Positions 20,872 to 41,033 of a DNA stretch of 64,000 nt are shown here, in pieces. The DNA is taken from positions 8,641,450-8,705,449 of the forward strand of contig NC_059278.1 of the NCBI RefSeq assembly GCF_017591435.1, written 5' to 3'. Under the pieces are notes generated by a model that saw nothing but the letters and a program-made list of their open reading frames with translations, did not search any database and was not told where the DNA came from. Numbering within the stretch: the first letter of the stretch is position 1; every line of letters starts with the position of its first letter. Made by a program: the position numbers and the translations under genes. The stretch is from Portunus trituberculatus. Its lineage: Eukaryota > Arthropoda > Malacostraca > Decapoda > Portunidae.

Positions 20872-20926
<55 letters not shown>
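20872..20926 (+). repeat. (AC)27 microsatellite
   Basis: Pure AC tract. Confidence 0.99.
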
Positions 20927-20930
<4 letters not shown>

Positions 20931-21254
20931 CTTATGAGCATATATTCTTCTCTTGTTGAAGTGTCACTATCGCATTTGACCGCTATTCATCCTCCAACAA
21001 GCTTCCTCCTTCCCTCCCAGCCTCTCTTCCTCACTCCTTCTATTCCTTCTCCCTCGCTTGTCCTTCCCTTCCATCTCGCACTGCCACTCGGAATGACATC
21101 ACTCACCAGCGTATCCCCCTCTTCCTCCTCTTCTTCTTCTAACTCCTCCTCCTCCTCCTCCTCCTCCTCCTACCTCACCACTCAGCTGATCTGGTCTCCA
21201 TCAGCGGCGTGCATGTGGCGTGAGTGCGTCTCTCAGAGGGCGGCTGGGAAAGGC

Positions 21255-21310
<56 letters not shown>

Positions 21311-22298
21311 AAGCCTCAGCCCGGCAGGAGGCACCGCTTGGGGCTCTTATCTCAGGTTTCTGGAGTTTATCACGAAAGTCTTTGATGCAGGTTCAGAAAC
21401 TTGTGTATTTCCACGTATATATGTGTGTTAGTATCCAATTTAGCGCTGCTTGACTATACTTTGTGGGGTCGTCATTTTGTTATTGACCTTGCTCCGTTGG
21501 TGTATTTTATTTTGTTTATTTACCTCGTGCCGTCGTCTCCGTGGTCGCCAGATGCAGCCGTTCATTAAGCCGCTTTGCTCTGGAGTTTTACTGCGGGAGG
21601 AAGCTCCGGATGGCCCGTCTTGGGGCGTGGCTCTGAGCTGCGGCCCTTGGGGACGTCTGGGTCTGGCTGATGGGCGGCTGATGAAAAAAGTGAGGGGCAA
21701 GATGCAGGATGAGGAACCACAAGAATGACGAACATACGCGAATAAAGGAAGAAATAAACCCAAGTAAAGGTAGATTTGGGTTTGAAAAGGTGAGCAACAG
21801 GAGAAAAGCAAGGAAAGAGATGGAAAACAAAGAGAATCACAATGGAAAGCTTAACTCTTGTTTGAAATTCCAATTTTTGCATATGTTCATGCGAGTAAAT
21901 TTAGAATTTGGATACAAGGCTGCTTACGAACATTTTATACAAGCTGCTGTAAGCCCACTTCTTAAGAGCGAGGGCTTATAATACTTGAGCGCATCGAGGT
22001 AATTAAGTAAGCGACGTTGATGATAATAAAGCAATGAAGGGGAGAAGTTCGTAAACTGAAGGCCCGCTAAAATACACAGCACCAGGTACAATACAACGCA
22101 GGAAAATACAACGTAATATTTCCTCCCTTTCAAAAAAGAAAGAAAAAAGTGACAACTGGCAGGCGTTTCGAGGACAAGGGAAACTTTTCACGTATTTTAG
22201 TAAAAGAAAAAAAAACTGAAAAATAACTTGCGATCGACCATATTTCTTCCAATTCCTGGTGGTAAATTTGCGTGGGACTTTTGTGTTTGTGGCAATCC

Positions 22299-22301
<3 letters not shown>
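20927..22301. other. No gene seen; short (TCC)n and (GT)26
   Basis: Contains (TCC)n at about 21145-21172 and (GT)26 at 21258-21309. Several overlapping frames on both strands at 21440-21880 have no recognisable domain. Confidence 0.5.

Positions 22302-22390
<89 letters not shown>
22302..22390 (+). repeat. (GA)44 microsatellite
   Basis: Pure tract. A (GAA)14 tract follows at 22511-22552. Confidence 0.99.
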
Positions 22391-22393
<3 letters not shown>

Positions 22394-23015
22394 ACATCAG
22401 TGAATTTTCAGTGAATTAGCAAATGAAAGAGGAAGGCATGACAAGCAGAGAAGAATGTTGAAGCCCAAACATACCCGGCCATCAAGTTACCTAAATATTC
22501 ATGAAGACAAAAGAAGAAGAAGAAGAAGAAGAAGAAGAAGAAGAAGAAGAAGATCCTACACAACATTTTCTCTTATTTCCTCATTTTCCGGAGAGAACCT
22601 CGCTCTAATGATTCAAGGTAGTGAGGCGCAATGGAAAGCCTCACTCACTCACACAAGTCACTAATTACAAGGGCGGAGTCACCGGTTATTGGCCTTACCT
22701 GTGACTAAAGGCAGTGTAATTGTCGCAAATAACTTTCACCCACTGACTCAAGTCCGGTGATGTTATAAAGGTAATTACAACTCTCTCAGGTGATTGTCGA
22801 GTGTTAAGGAGGGAGAAGGAGAGGGAGAGTGGGGAGAAACACTGCCCTGGTGTGTTTAGCGGAGAAGAACATCACTCTGACCTTGGCTTGTGCTGCCCGG
22901 TGGGTGTGCCTGTGACGGTGTTGTGTTTGTTGTGTTTGTGTTGCGTGTGTTTGTTTCGTGTCCGTGGAATCGGAAACTGGTGAACATGTGAGGGACCACC
23001 AACAGTGAGAACGAC

Positions 23016-23017
<2 letters not shown>

Positions 23018-23110
<93 letters not shown>
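23018..23110 (+). repeat. (GT)46 microsatellite
   Basis: Pure GT tract. Confidence 0.99.
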
Positions 23111-23113
<3 letters not shown>

Positions 23114-23186
23114 GATTGGTGTAGGATGATCCTGGATTTTAGTGCATTGCCGAATGCTATGTGTGAAATGTATTATGAAATGAAGA

Positions 23187-23190
<4 letters not shown>

Positions 23191-23257
<67 letters not shown>
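23191..23257 (+). repeat. (GA)33 microsatellite
   Basis: Pure GA tract, just upstream of the AC-embedded SINE. Confidence 0.99.
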
Positions 23258-23259
<2 letters not shown>

Positions 23260-23299
23260 CAACATGAATTGAAAATGTATGACAACCACTCCCCAAATT

Positions 23300-23301
<2 letters not shown>

Positions 23302-23361
<60 letters not shown>
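23302..23361 (+). repeat. (AC)30 tract, 5' flank of the SINE
   Basis: A pure AC tract that abuts the first base of the SINE head with no spacer. Confidence 0.99.
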
Positions 23362-23363
<2 letters not shown>

Positions 23364-23647
23364 TAGCTCAGTGGTTAGAGCGCTGGCTTCACAAGCCAGA
23401 GGACCGGGGTTCGATTCCCCGGCCGGGTGGAGATATTTGGGTGTGTCTCCTTTCACGTGTAGCCCCTGTTCACCTAGCAGTGAGTAGGTACGGGATGTAA
23501 ATCGAGGAGTTGTGACCTTGTTGTCCCGGTGTGTGGTGTGTGCCTGGTCTCAGGCCTATCCGAAGATCGGAAACAATGAGCTCTGAGCTCGTTCCTCAGG
23601 GTAACGTCTGGCTGTCTCGTCAGAGACTGCAGCAGATCAAACAGTGA

Positions 23648-23650
<3 letters not shown>
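23362..23650 (+). mobile_element. tRNA-Val-derived SINE, copy 1, embedded in (AC)n
   Basis: A 289-bp element. The head folds as a tRNA. The D stem is GCTC/GAGC. The anticodon stem is CTGGC/GCCAG around loop TTCACAA, giving anticodon CAC (valine). The T stem is CGGGG/CCCCG. Box A is TAGCTCAGTGG and box B is GGTTCGATTCC, so transcription by RNA polymerase III is expected. The 5' half of the acceptor stem is shortened here compared with copies 3 and 4. A tRNA-unrelated body follows and ends GATCAAACAGTGAATT, which passes straight into (AC)25. The other flank is (AC)30 of the same strand. It is a SINE and not a tRNA gene, because the body is conserved across all copies. Confidence 0.93.

Positions 23651-23700
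<50 letters not shown>
23651..23700 (+). repeat. (AC)25 tract, 3' tail or flank of the SINE
   Basis: Pure AC tract starting at the SINE 3' end. Confidence 0.99.
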
Positions 23701-23702
<2 letters not shown>

Positions 23703-24236
23703 TCCCTCACTCACCTACACCACCTCACCCCATAGAACTGTAACTTGTGATAGGATCAAATAATTTTTTGTACGAGGCATCAGGATGTTGGCAGAGAGCG
23801 GGTGTTTCTGATGGCTGTAGAGGATGTTGTCATGGGTAGGGAGGTGCTAAGGGGGAACTTTGGTGCTACTAGGGTGCTACCGGGGTGCTGGAGTGCCTGT
23901 AGCGTAGGGAGGCGGTTTGTTGGCAGCATCAGAAGTCTTTGGAATCTGGAAAAGGATGGACGCAAGGAAGGGAAAAATGGGAGAGACGATCGGATGGAGA
24001 CAAGGCGGGAGAGATGGAGGGTTGGAGAGAAGTTAAAAAGAAAAGAAGGGAAGAATTGATAGACATATGGGAAAGGGGATGGGTTGGAGTGATGTAGGGA
24101 GGGAAGTGAAGAGTAACGGAGAAAATATAGGAAGGAAGAGAGGGAAACATGGGGAAATTGATATCTGAGATGGAAAAGGAAAAGGAAAGGACGAAAAAGG
24201 TAAAGAAAAATATGGGATAAATGAATAAATGAATAC

Positions 24237-24241
<5 letters not shown>

Positions 24242-24305
<64 letters not shown>
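24242..24305 (+). repeat. (GA)32 microsatellite
   Basis: Pure GA tract. Confidence 0.99.
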
Positions 24306-24307
<2 letters not shown>

Positions 24308-26089
24308 TATCACAATATAAAGTGAATTATGAAAGGTAAAATATGGTCGTCAGAGGCCTTAAATCTAGAAAACGAAAAAAAAAAAATCATAGAAGGTAAA
24401 AACAAAACGATAAACAAAGAAATCCGTAAAAAGACAGAGAGAAATGGAAGGAGAAAAAGGAAATATCGATGGCCTAGAAAAAAGCAAAAGGCAAGAAAAA
24501 AAAAAAACCGAACAACAAAGGAATCAATAGAAGAGAGAAATGGGAGGAGAGAAGGAAATATCGACAATGTAGACGGCTTTACGTGAGGTCAGATGGCTCT
24601 CCTCGTCTCGTTCGACATCACTGCTGGCTAACTTTACCAGCAAACTTGTGATTAATGCCGAACATCATCACAACTTGGAGGGAGGTGCAGGCCTTGAGAG
24701 AACACGTACGGAGGCTGACATACTCTTAGAATCCGAGGCAGGTAAGCATGGAGTGATAAAGGAAGATCAACAACGTGGCAGATGAACTAATCCCATAGCA
24801 AGAAGGTTTATATGGTTGCCGGTAATCGATTCGAAGTTTATGAGAGAGGAGAGAAGTTCACGGGAAGTTATTCTGATCAAGTTATTGTTATGGACGACAG
24901 AGAGCAGCAAGAGGAAGGGAAGATGGTAGTATTGAAGGTTAAAGGTAACAAGAGATAAAGAAAGCGATGGACAGAGGGAGGGAGGAAAAAAGGACACTGT
25001 CGCAAGATGGTGGAGAGGAAACCAGAGAGAAGAGGAACAAGGGAGGGAGGGAAAAAAGAAAGTTATTGCAGCATTGTGGGGAGGAAACAAAAAAAGGTGA
25101 AACGAAATTAAAGAAAAGAACTAAAAGAGGAAAAAAGATACAAACTGCTGCGAGATTTTCAACAGTCACGAAAGAAATGGAAGAAAGTAAAAAGAAAAGT
25201 AAGTAAGAGAGGAAACAAGAAAGATGCCGTAAGATGGTAGGAAGGCAACAAAAAAGAAAAAGAAAAAAAAAACAAAGAAACCCAAAAAAAGAAGACATCC
25301 ACACGATAATGGAAAGGAAACCAGTAACGGAACGCAGGCCACGAATAGTGAGAAAATGATAGAAGGAAGGGAAGAGAAGAGGAAGGAAAAATGAAGAAAG
25401 GAAGGAGGAAGGAAACTGTCGCGAGAGGGTCAAGAGCCAATAGGGGCCGTAAGGTGGACCAAAGGGAAAGGAAGGACGCAGGCAGGAGGGAAAGAAACTA
25501 GTGAACGAGAGAGGAAGAGAGCGAGGAGGGGAGGAGGAAACATGGAGTGGACACAAGGGGAAGATAGAAGTGAGAATCTGAAAGGGAGGAAGGAGGACGA
25601 GAGCTAAAGAAGAACTAAAGAGAGAAACACTGAAGGATAAAAGATGAGAGAGGAAAAAATAGAAATAAGAATAACCCGCACGCCAAAAATCAAAGCCTCT
25701 GTCCAGGACGAAGATGAAATGGACCTCAAAGCAAACACAAAGGGGAGCGGAGAATGGAGGAGCCGCTGCAGAGAAGACGCGGGGAGAGGGGAGAAGGTCG
25801 GCAAGGTGAGGGGAAATCACGACATGTGGCGACGGCGAAGGAAATAGACAAAGGGAACGCAGAAGAACGCAAAGGGGAAAAAGATCTCAAATGGCCACCA
25901 AAGACATTCCTCTGAAATTCGGCTTGAGAGGGAAAAAGTGGCTGGCAAATCCGATAAGGACAAACGTGTTATTTATTTTCTCCTCTGCACTTCTATCTCT
26001 TCCTCTCTGTTCTCCTCTGTCCTTGGTCCTCCCCCTAGTGTGACAGTGACGTATGCATCGCCTCCTATCACCGTCCTTATCATCCATTA
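24306..26089. other. No gene seen; ~1.5-kb purine-rich block
   Basis: The plus strand is strongly GA-rich from about 24306 to 25880. This keeps a 293-codon minus-strand frame (24939-25820) open, but its product is a hydrophobic Ser/Phe/Leu string with no domain. I read this as composition, not coding. Confidence 0.6.
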
Positions 26090-27080
26090 GTCCATTGTCT
26101 TCTTAGCAGATAAAACAACGATTCTTCACGACTCTTTTATGCCACAGCTGTTAATAATCCGTCAAATTAATGAAACAAACATCCTTAATGTGGCACCAAT
26201 TTCACCGTTCTCTCATCCATCATCGCAGTGTTTTCAGATTATCAAACAACAGCCGTCAGTATCAAACCACCAGAACTACCCAGTGTTGTTCCCTTCATCT
26301 CACCATCCATCTCCGTTATGTTGTCTTCTTAACACTTTCACTATCTCGGTCATGTTTTATTAATATTCAGAGTTCTATAAAAAGAAAACGATTTACACAT
26401 TAGCACTGAAATAAAAAAGAAATAGAATAAGAAGTTAATGTTGTATTTGTTAATTTGTTGCTGGTTATGTGAAGATTTTGTGCAGTTGCGAAAGGATTAA
26501 CAGACACAACCATAAACCCATAGAACTCTGATAGTTTACTTCAACATACTTCAACATTCTTTCTATTCTAAACCACTCATAGCGTATCGTGTTGCTAATC
26601 TCCTTTCCAGTCTCTTTTTGGCAGATAAACCCCACGATTCCTTACAAATCTTGTCTAAAATCTCAAGTATCAGTGAAATAAATATCGATAACCTTTAGGT
26701 ATTCGGAACTACTCAACAACAGATGTTTTCATTATTTCAACATCCACCATCCCAGTGTTTTCTTAGCTAATACTGCAACGATTCCCTGGAAGTCCTTAAT
26801 TAAAACTCACGAATAAAAAACAAGTATGCATAGTTACCCTGTACTCAAAACTTCTTACTACTAATTTCATCATATACTATCATCACAATGAGCCATAAAA
26901 CCACTATTTTTCATAACTCTTTCAATTTGCAAACAAATAAGCCACTTAATATTTCTCAACAATGTTTTCATCATCTTACCATGTGCCATCCCAGCCTATT
27001 CTTGGCAGACACAACCACAGCATCTTTCAGTTCTTTCAATCAAAAATATATCAGTTCAATTAAACAAACATCCCGACTAA
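26090..27080 (+). repeat. Decayed tandem repeat array, ~110-140 bp period
   Basis: A phrase like CATCCCAGTGTTTTCTTAGC followed by AGATAAAACAACGATTC recurs near 26091, 26220, 26306, 26602, 26742, 26876 and 26985. Spacings are 129, 86, 296 (about two units), 140, 134 and 109 bp. An AATTAAWGAAAYAAACATC phrase follows some units. Units are strongly diverged, so the array is old. Confidence 0.55.
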
Positions 27081-28255
27081 GCGGAGGCATTTTCATCACC
27101 TCGCCTGTGGATATGATGATCTGCAAATTCATTGGAATGCTGATGCAGGCGACAATGGTCATCATATATCGGAATGAGCGTTTTCAAGGCCCTCTATTGG
27201 CCATTTCTCTATCGGAAAATCTTTATAAACGACGTGGGATGGAGGGACGGAGAGACAGCGGGCTGCAGGGATGAGATGGATGAAGGATGGACATAGGAGG
27301 GAGGAAGGAAGGAAAGGAGAGATTGTGTGGGGATTGAGATGAAATGTTACTCCTAGCTATTTTAAAGGGAAAAAAAAGTGCAGTGAAAGCCGATATGGCG
27401 TCTTGGAAATACTAGCGCCCAAGAATTCTTGCCTGGAACTTTGCACTCGGAAAGCTAAACTAAATCAATGATGAGGATTGTTGGAGACAGACTCAGATAC
27501 CCAGACAGACCAATGAACAGACGGATAGAGATATATACAAACAGTCAGACACACAGACACCGCATTCCATCGCTTCGCTGGACCAACACGTCTCAAGGCG
27601 GTAAGAAAATCCACCGGTGGGAAGCCAGCATGGAAATCTTGCTTAAGCGAAAGTAATACAGTAACTTTCAACTTCTACAAGGTTTTACTCCAACGCTCCA
27701 ACGGAAAAACTAAACTTTCCTCTGAGAAACAATTTCATTAATGCACGCACTTCCTGAAGCAGGGGAAATGCTGAGAATTTCTTGACCTGCTGTGAGAGAT
27801 ATGGGTATTAGAGTAGGAGGAGGAGGAGGAGGAGGAGGAAGAGGGGAGGAGGAGGAGGAAGAGGAGGAGGAAGGGGAGAAGGAGAAGGAAGGCATGGCGC
27901 GGTGGGTTCTCTGAATATCATAACAGGGAGGTGCGCAGGAGGAAGAAGGAAGAGCCTACCGGGCGGCCATCCAGAAGAGTGATAGGGCGATGGTATGGGC
28001 GTTGGGAGAAGGAGGCAGTGGACGCAAGCAAGAGGAGGAGATGGAGGAGGAGAATGAGAAGCAGCGTGGGAAGACGAAGGAGGAGAAGTAGAAAAAAATG
28101 AGTAAAAGGATGGTGATTAAAAGACTTCGAAGAAAATACAAGGAATCATTCTAGAAATAGACAGGAAGCTCTTGTGGATAATTATTAGATCAGGTAAACA
28201 ATAGAAATAAAGGATTACTTGAAAATACCTTGGAGTGTGTGTATGAAAGAGATGT
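27081..28255. other. No gene seen; purine-rich with (GGA)n
   Basis: GGA-rich runs lie at about 27818-27880 and 28028-28085. No coding evidence. Confidence 0.55.
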
Positions 28256-28401
<146 letters not shown>

Positions 28402-28599
28402 GGGTGGGGGAAATTGAGTCAGGAGTGGAGTAACTGAACCAGAAGGGGAAAAAATATAGATACATGTAGGTGGAGAAAAACAGTAATGTGGAGCGGAAAA
28501 TATTGTGTGTCCTTTATTGTTTTTTTCCAAGGTTAGTTCCCGGAAGCGGCTGGAACAAAAAAAAAAAAAAAAGATGGAGGCGTATATTTTTATAGCGAC

Positions 28600-28873
28600 A
28601 CCACCACCACCACCACCACCACCACCATCGCCATCCTGCACCAACCACTCCCGTCACTACCTCTCAGCACTCCCTCTTTCTCCCTTAAATTCGGCTCAAA
28701 ATACGTGTAAATTGAGGGAAAAGGCGGCCAAAGAGCTCCTTGTCTGATACATCTTGGCCAGACACAGATGGACGGCTCGATATAACTCACTCAGCGCCTC
28801 TTCCTCCTCCTCCTCCTCCTCCTCCTCCTCCTCCTCCTCCTCCTCCTCCTCCTCCTCCTCCTCCTCCTCCTCC
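28600..28873 (+). repeat. (ACC)9 and (TCC)25 triplet tracts
   Basis: ACC triplets lie at 28600-28627 and a 75-bp pure TCC tract at 28799-28873, with unique sequence between them. Confidence 0.97.
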
Positions 28874-29537
28874 ATCTCCACATTATAAGATCTCCTCGTG
28901 GAATGTGATAAATTGTAAGCCTCTGTATACACGTCCACTACACCCCGTGGGATACTTTTCTCTTTGCTTTATGGGAAGACTCTCGCATCCTTCACTTGCT
29001 CGCTCACTCGTAGCTTCTCCCTTTCCTGACACCGCGTCCCTCTCTCGCCTCAGCACCGATTGAATTAATGCTCGGCCAGCGTCATGAAGGAGAGGTTATT
29101 GCAGTAGTTAATTTCGTTTATTAATCTGTACGTCATCAGTGTTATGTGTTTGACGCTCCCGATGCTTGGTCACCTAACGATTATTAATATTACGGAATGC
29201 ATGAGTTTATCAGGTTTTAGATTTTGTGTGGGTGTGTCGTGGTAGTGGTGGTGGTGGTGGTGGTGGTGGTGGTGTTTAGGGTAATAATTTAGGTGAGTTA
29301 TAAAAAGTGATTCATTTAAAAGTTTTGCCCACCTTGTTAATTATTGCTCTGCCTCGACTCTCAAATGCTCCGTTATCTTGCGTTATAACTCGCAGTGGTA
29401 TTTATTTTTCCTCCCTCTCTCTCTATTTCGCTTTTTTATAATCAAGGGCGTCACGCAGATAGATAAGGCTCACCCCGCCCTGTGCCGAGACATTTTTTGG
29501 CAAGTGATATGGGAAGGGGCGTGATTTTTCCTTCACT

Positions 29538-29543
<6 letters not shown>
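28874..29543. other. No gene seen; (GGT)n
   Basis: A GGT triplet run lies at about 29232-29272. Nothing else is recognisable. Confidence 0.5.

Positions 29544-29585
<42 letters not shown>
29544..29585 (+). repeat. (CT)21 tract, left part of a split microsatellite
   Basis: Pure CT tract ending at the poly(A) end (T run on plus) of LINE-D. It matches the strand and motif of the 361-bp tract on the other side. Confidence 0.98.
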
Positions 29586-35657
<6,072 letters not shown>

Positions 35658-35872
35658 AGTTTGCATTTGTTTCCAAGACAATTTAGTTGATATAGTTTTT
35701 TCGTCTCATATTTCCTCTCCTTTTCTTGACATTCCTTGACTGATCTTGTGATGACGCAACATGACAATTCCCTTAATTAATCCGTAACTCACCTGTCACA
35801 TCTCATTTTTATAAGTGTTGAAGTGACATATTTATTTCAAAGTGCTTCATGGCAATCAAATACCCCTCCCCA

Positions 35873-36007
<135 letters not shown>

Positions 36008-36145
36008 ACTCTCTACCTCAGACCACACATCATTATCACATCATCACAACCGCTTGACACTTCCATTTGCACGAAATAGATGTTAAGAGAGGGTCGGAAA
36101 GAGGCGGCGTGGGTGGGTACTTTGTATTACTCCTCTCCTGTTCAT

Positions 36146-36148
<3 letters not shown>

Positions 36149-36229
<81 letters not shown>
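36149..36229 (+). repeat. (TC)36 followed by (GC)4
   Basis: Pure TC to 36220, then GCGCGCGCG. Confidence 0.98.
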
Positions 36230-37197
36230 AAAATCGGTAATAATTAGGTTGGCAATGGGAGGGAAGCATGAAAGCACCAAGTAAATTCATTATGAGTCAT
36301 TATCCTCTGTCATTACCACCATTACAGCGTTAATTAGGCGGCGGAAGTATACATTTACTAATCGACTGTTTCTCACACGTCTTCCGTAAACGCGAGCTTC
36401 TGAGTGGACGCCTGGGGGAGAAAAATGCTAAAATAGCAGGAACAACAAAATAAAAAGGAAATATTACCAAAATGTATGCACAAAAAGATTAAACCATTGG
36501 AATATTCTTCATGTGTCTCTCTCTCCATTTCTCATCCCAGTCCTTGTTACTCCTTCCCATTCTTTCTAGTCTCTGTCTATCTGTCTTTGTCTCTCCCTCC
36601 TCCCTTCTTCCTCGTCCTCTTTTCCTTTGTCTTTAACCTTACTCTCTTCCTTCTCCTCCTATTTCTTCCTACCTCACCTCCTCCCTCCTTTTTTCTCATA
36701 ACTTGCCATCTCTGCCTCTGGTCTATTTCTGTATCCATTTCTCCATCCATTACTTCACTCCCCGTTAGGACACAAGTCTTTAACCCTTCTCGTATATTTT
36801 CCCACCCTCGTCCCTTCCTTTCCCCGGCATCCCTTCTCCCATATGGTCGCCCTGATGTCCCCATTTTTTGTGGCAGTAAGTTGGGAAGTTTTGGGATAAC
36901 CTGTGCTGCTGTGATGAGCGAGCACCCAAGATAATGAGTCATCAATTATAGGATGGCGGAGGGGCGGCATTAGGGAGAGAAGTGGGAGAAGTGGAGAGAG
37001 TGGCAGAGAAGCAGTTTTTCTATGCATGTTACGTTATAAGAAAAGTGAAATCTGTCATCCTTTATCATGGTTACTTTCATTAGGTAGATCTGCCTCTTAG
37101 ATCGTGTTCTTCCTCTCCCATTGCGCATCCTTCTTCCAGTTCTTCATCCCCACCACAGTGTTTCTTATTCTTCCTTTACTCTCCCCACTACCTCCCT

Positions 37198-37200
<3 letters not shown>
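36230..37200. other. No gene seen; pyrimidine-rich
   Basis: Pyrimidine-rich from about 36510 to 36840. This opens a long plus-strand frame with no domain. Confidence 0.5.
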
Positions 37201-37239
<39 letters not shown>

Positions 37240-37688
37240 GCCTTCGCATGTTAAAAACTCAAACACACTGTCCTCCTTCAAAAGACGCCTAAAGATCTTC
37301 CTCATGCTATAAGTTAGCACGTTCTTTTATGACTGAACTCACTGTTCTAATATTAATAGACTGTAGTTCACTTACATTTTAGTTGTAAACTTATTTTACT
37401 AGTTTTTTTTATTTACTTTTTGTCATAGACCTGGTTTTACTTGTTTTTACTTCTTTTTAAATGTTTTTATTTTTATTTTTGTCTTAGCTATCTGTTATTA
37501 TTATTCTAGAATGTAATGCATCATTTTACTCTTATCTATTATTATCATTATTCTAAAATCTAATGCATTATTTTACCTTTTGTATGTTAATAACTCATGT
37601 AAAGAATAGCCATTGTTAATGGAAATAAAGGATTCTGATTCTGATTCTGATTCTGATTCTGATTCTCTCTCTCTCTCTCTCTCTCTCT
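37201..37688 (+). mobile_element. LINE 3' tail between two (CT)n tracts
   Basis: A (CT)17 tract (37201-37234) leads straight into a frame reading LPSHVKNSNTLSSFKRRL..., a typical LINE C-terminus (WNSLPxxV....SxxxFKxxLK), with a stop at about 37310. A 310-bp AT-rich 3' UTR follows, with AATAAA near 37624 and about six copies of the hexamer GATTCT (37630-37666). It then passes into (CT)n again (37665-37688). The element is truncated to its last ~25 codons plus UTR. The hexamer tail is a common LINE 3' end style. The flanking CT tracts are on the same strand. Confidence 0.75.
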
Positions 37689-37697
37689 GCATATTCA

Positions 37698-39375
<1,678 letters not shown>

Positions 39376-40111
39376 ATCAGCAGCGTTTTCTTGTAGTTTC
39401 GTATTAGTTAGATAACTGACAAATGAACCAATCGATTATTTAATTTACCGCCTGGAGGACGATCATTATCATTCATCAGCTACTTAGTGAAGAGTTTGTG
39501 AGACAGTTATGTGGACCTTTTATTATCCTCGGTGTGAAAGTTCGTCAAAATATTTAATACTTTTCTTCTTATATCGAGTCTTTTTATTATTTTGGGAGGA
39601 AGATTAACCCATTCAAAGTCCGTAGAACCATCTTTCCCTCTCCTACCGCCTTTGATTTACGAGGTAGTTTAGTGAATAAGGTCATCAGCTTTCAAACTTC
39701 TCTACCATTACTCATTTAATTTTTAACATGACTTTAACCCGCAGCTGTCTAGACTCGCAGTAGATTGCGACTCCTACGGAAGACCTGGCTGCCCTACTTG
39801 CCTCGATTATCCTTCCTTTATGACCTTTCCATCCTTCTTTCATGCTCTTAATATCATCGTTTCGTGCTCTTCATATCCTTGTTTCGTAATCCTAATATCC
39901 TTGCTTGTACGTGGCTTGAATATCCTTGTTTAATAGTGAGGTTCTATCAGGTTTCTTATCTCATGGCTTTCATTCACATTTAATTTAAATGTAGTCTTAG
40001 CTTAGTGTAGTTCAGTGTAGTGTAGTTTATGCAGGTAAATAGAATGTGGTAAATGAGAAATAGAGGGTGGTAAATGGGACATCTCTATTCCTCTAATGTT
40101 TCAGTCTTCTT

Positions 40112-40196
40112 TAAAGAGACTAAGCTCTGAAGAAGACCATTAGTCGAAACGGTAGAGAAATAAAGAGCTTCAAAATCACCCCGTATTTCCTCTTTA
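40112..40196 (+). other. Hammerhead-like motif (CTGAAGA ... GTCGAAACGG)
   Basis: CTGAAGA (40127-40133) matches the hammerhead core CTGANGA. GAC/GTC (40135-40137 and 40143-40145) could pair as a short helix II around loop CATTA. GAAA (40146-40149) follows. ACGG (40149-40152) can pair with CCGT (40181-40184), leaving GTA as a possible cleavage triplet. TAAAGAG/CTCTTTA (40112-40118 and 40190-40196) could form an outer helix I. Against it: an extra A before helix II, and an unpaired gap between the core and the outer helix. At best this is a degenerate ribozyme of the kind known from Penelope-like elements. Confidence 0.25.
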
Positions 40197-40678
40197 CTAT
40201 GTTTAGTAGTGTGTGTTGACATGCTTTACTTTGTTAAATACTTTATCTAAATAGTTTACCTTTCAGTAACTTTATATCACGACATGACTGCTATCATTTA
40301 TGTCTAGCTTAAAGTATTGAACATGACTTTTTACTTTATCTTATAAATGCATAAAGTTATCTCAACCGATCTGTTTATATTTCTCAATACTTATGTACTT
40401 AGCAAACTTCTCATGCTGCATTTTTGTTAGTGTAGTGAATATGGTACACAGATCATTTATAAGCTGCGTGTGTATGTTCTCTAAAGACTCCTGTTATTAA
40501 TTGAATTCCTCATTTTGCCAAACTGTTTTGCTGAATTAAATTAATATTTACCTGCATGATGAGCTGGAATCTTATACACAGCCAATCACTTCAATTTCTT
40601 TATTATTACGATGGAATGTGAAATGCTTCGAGATAACTGGTGGAACTCATTTGAAAAGAAATTAATCCGTGTTTGTGT

Positions 40679-40681
<3 letters not shown>

Positions 40682-40718
<37 letters not shown>
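40682..40718 (+). repeat. (GT)n tract at the SINE 3' end
   Basis: GT repeats (one GTAT step) abutting the 3' end of SINE copy 2; (AC)n on the SINE strand. Confidence 0.97.
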
Positions 40719-40723
<5 letters not shown>

Positions 40724-41001
40724 CTGTTTGATCTGCAGCAGTCCCTGACGAGACAGCCAGACGTTACGGAACGAGCTCAGAGCTCATTATTTCCGATCTT
40801 CGGATAGGCCTGAGACCAGGCACACCACACACCGGGACAACAAGGTCACAACTCCTCGATTTACATCCCGTACCTACTCACTGCTAGGTGAACAGGGGCT
40901 ACACGTGAAAGGAGACACACCCAAATATCTCCACCCGGCCGGGGAATCGAACCCCGGTCCTCTGGCTTGTGAAGCCAGCGCTCTAACCACTGAGCTACCA
41001 G

Positions 41002-41003
<2 letters not shown>
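40719..41003 (-). mobile_element. tRNA-Val-derived SINE, copy 2, embedded in (AC)n
   Basis: Minus-strand copy of the 23362-23650 element. On its own strand it has the head with TAGCTCAGTGG, anticodon loop TTCACAA and GGTTCGATTCC, then the same body, ending GATCAAACAGTGAAA before (AC)n. Its 5' end (GGCTGGTAGCTC) is preceded by (AC)14. One short deletion near 40772 (GTTACGGAACG) removes a few bases present in copies 3 and 4. Both flanks are (AC)n in SINE orientation. Confidence 0.93.

Positions 41004-41033
<30 letters not shown>
41004..41033 (+). repeat. (GT)14 tract at the SINE 5' end
   Basis: Abuts the head of SINE copy 2. Confidence 0.97.

Noticed and set aside
23362..23432. Functional tRNA-Val gene
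   Set aside because: The fold and anticodon CAC fit, but the same ~220-bp body follows in every copy, so it is a SINE head.
24939..25820. 293-codon minus-strand frame
   Set aside because: The opposite strand is almost purely purine, which removes stop codons; the product is a low-complexity hydrophobic string without a domain.
36476..36945. Overlapping long frames on both strands
   Set aside because: Pyrimidine-rich composition keeps both open; no homologous motif.
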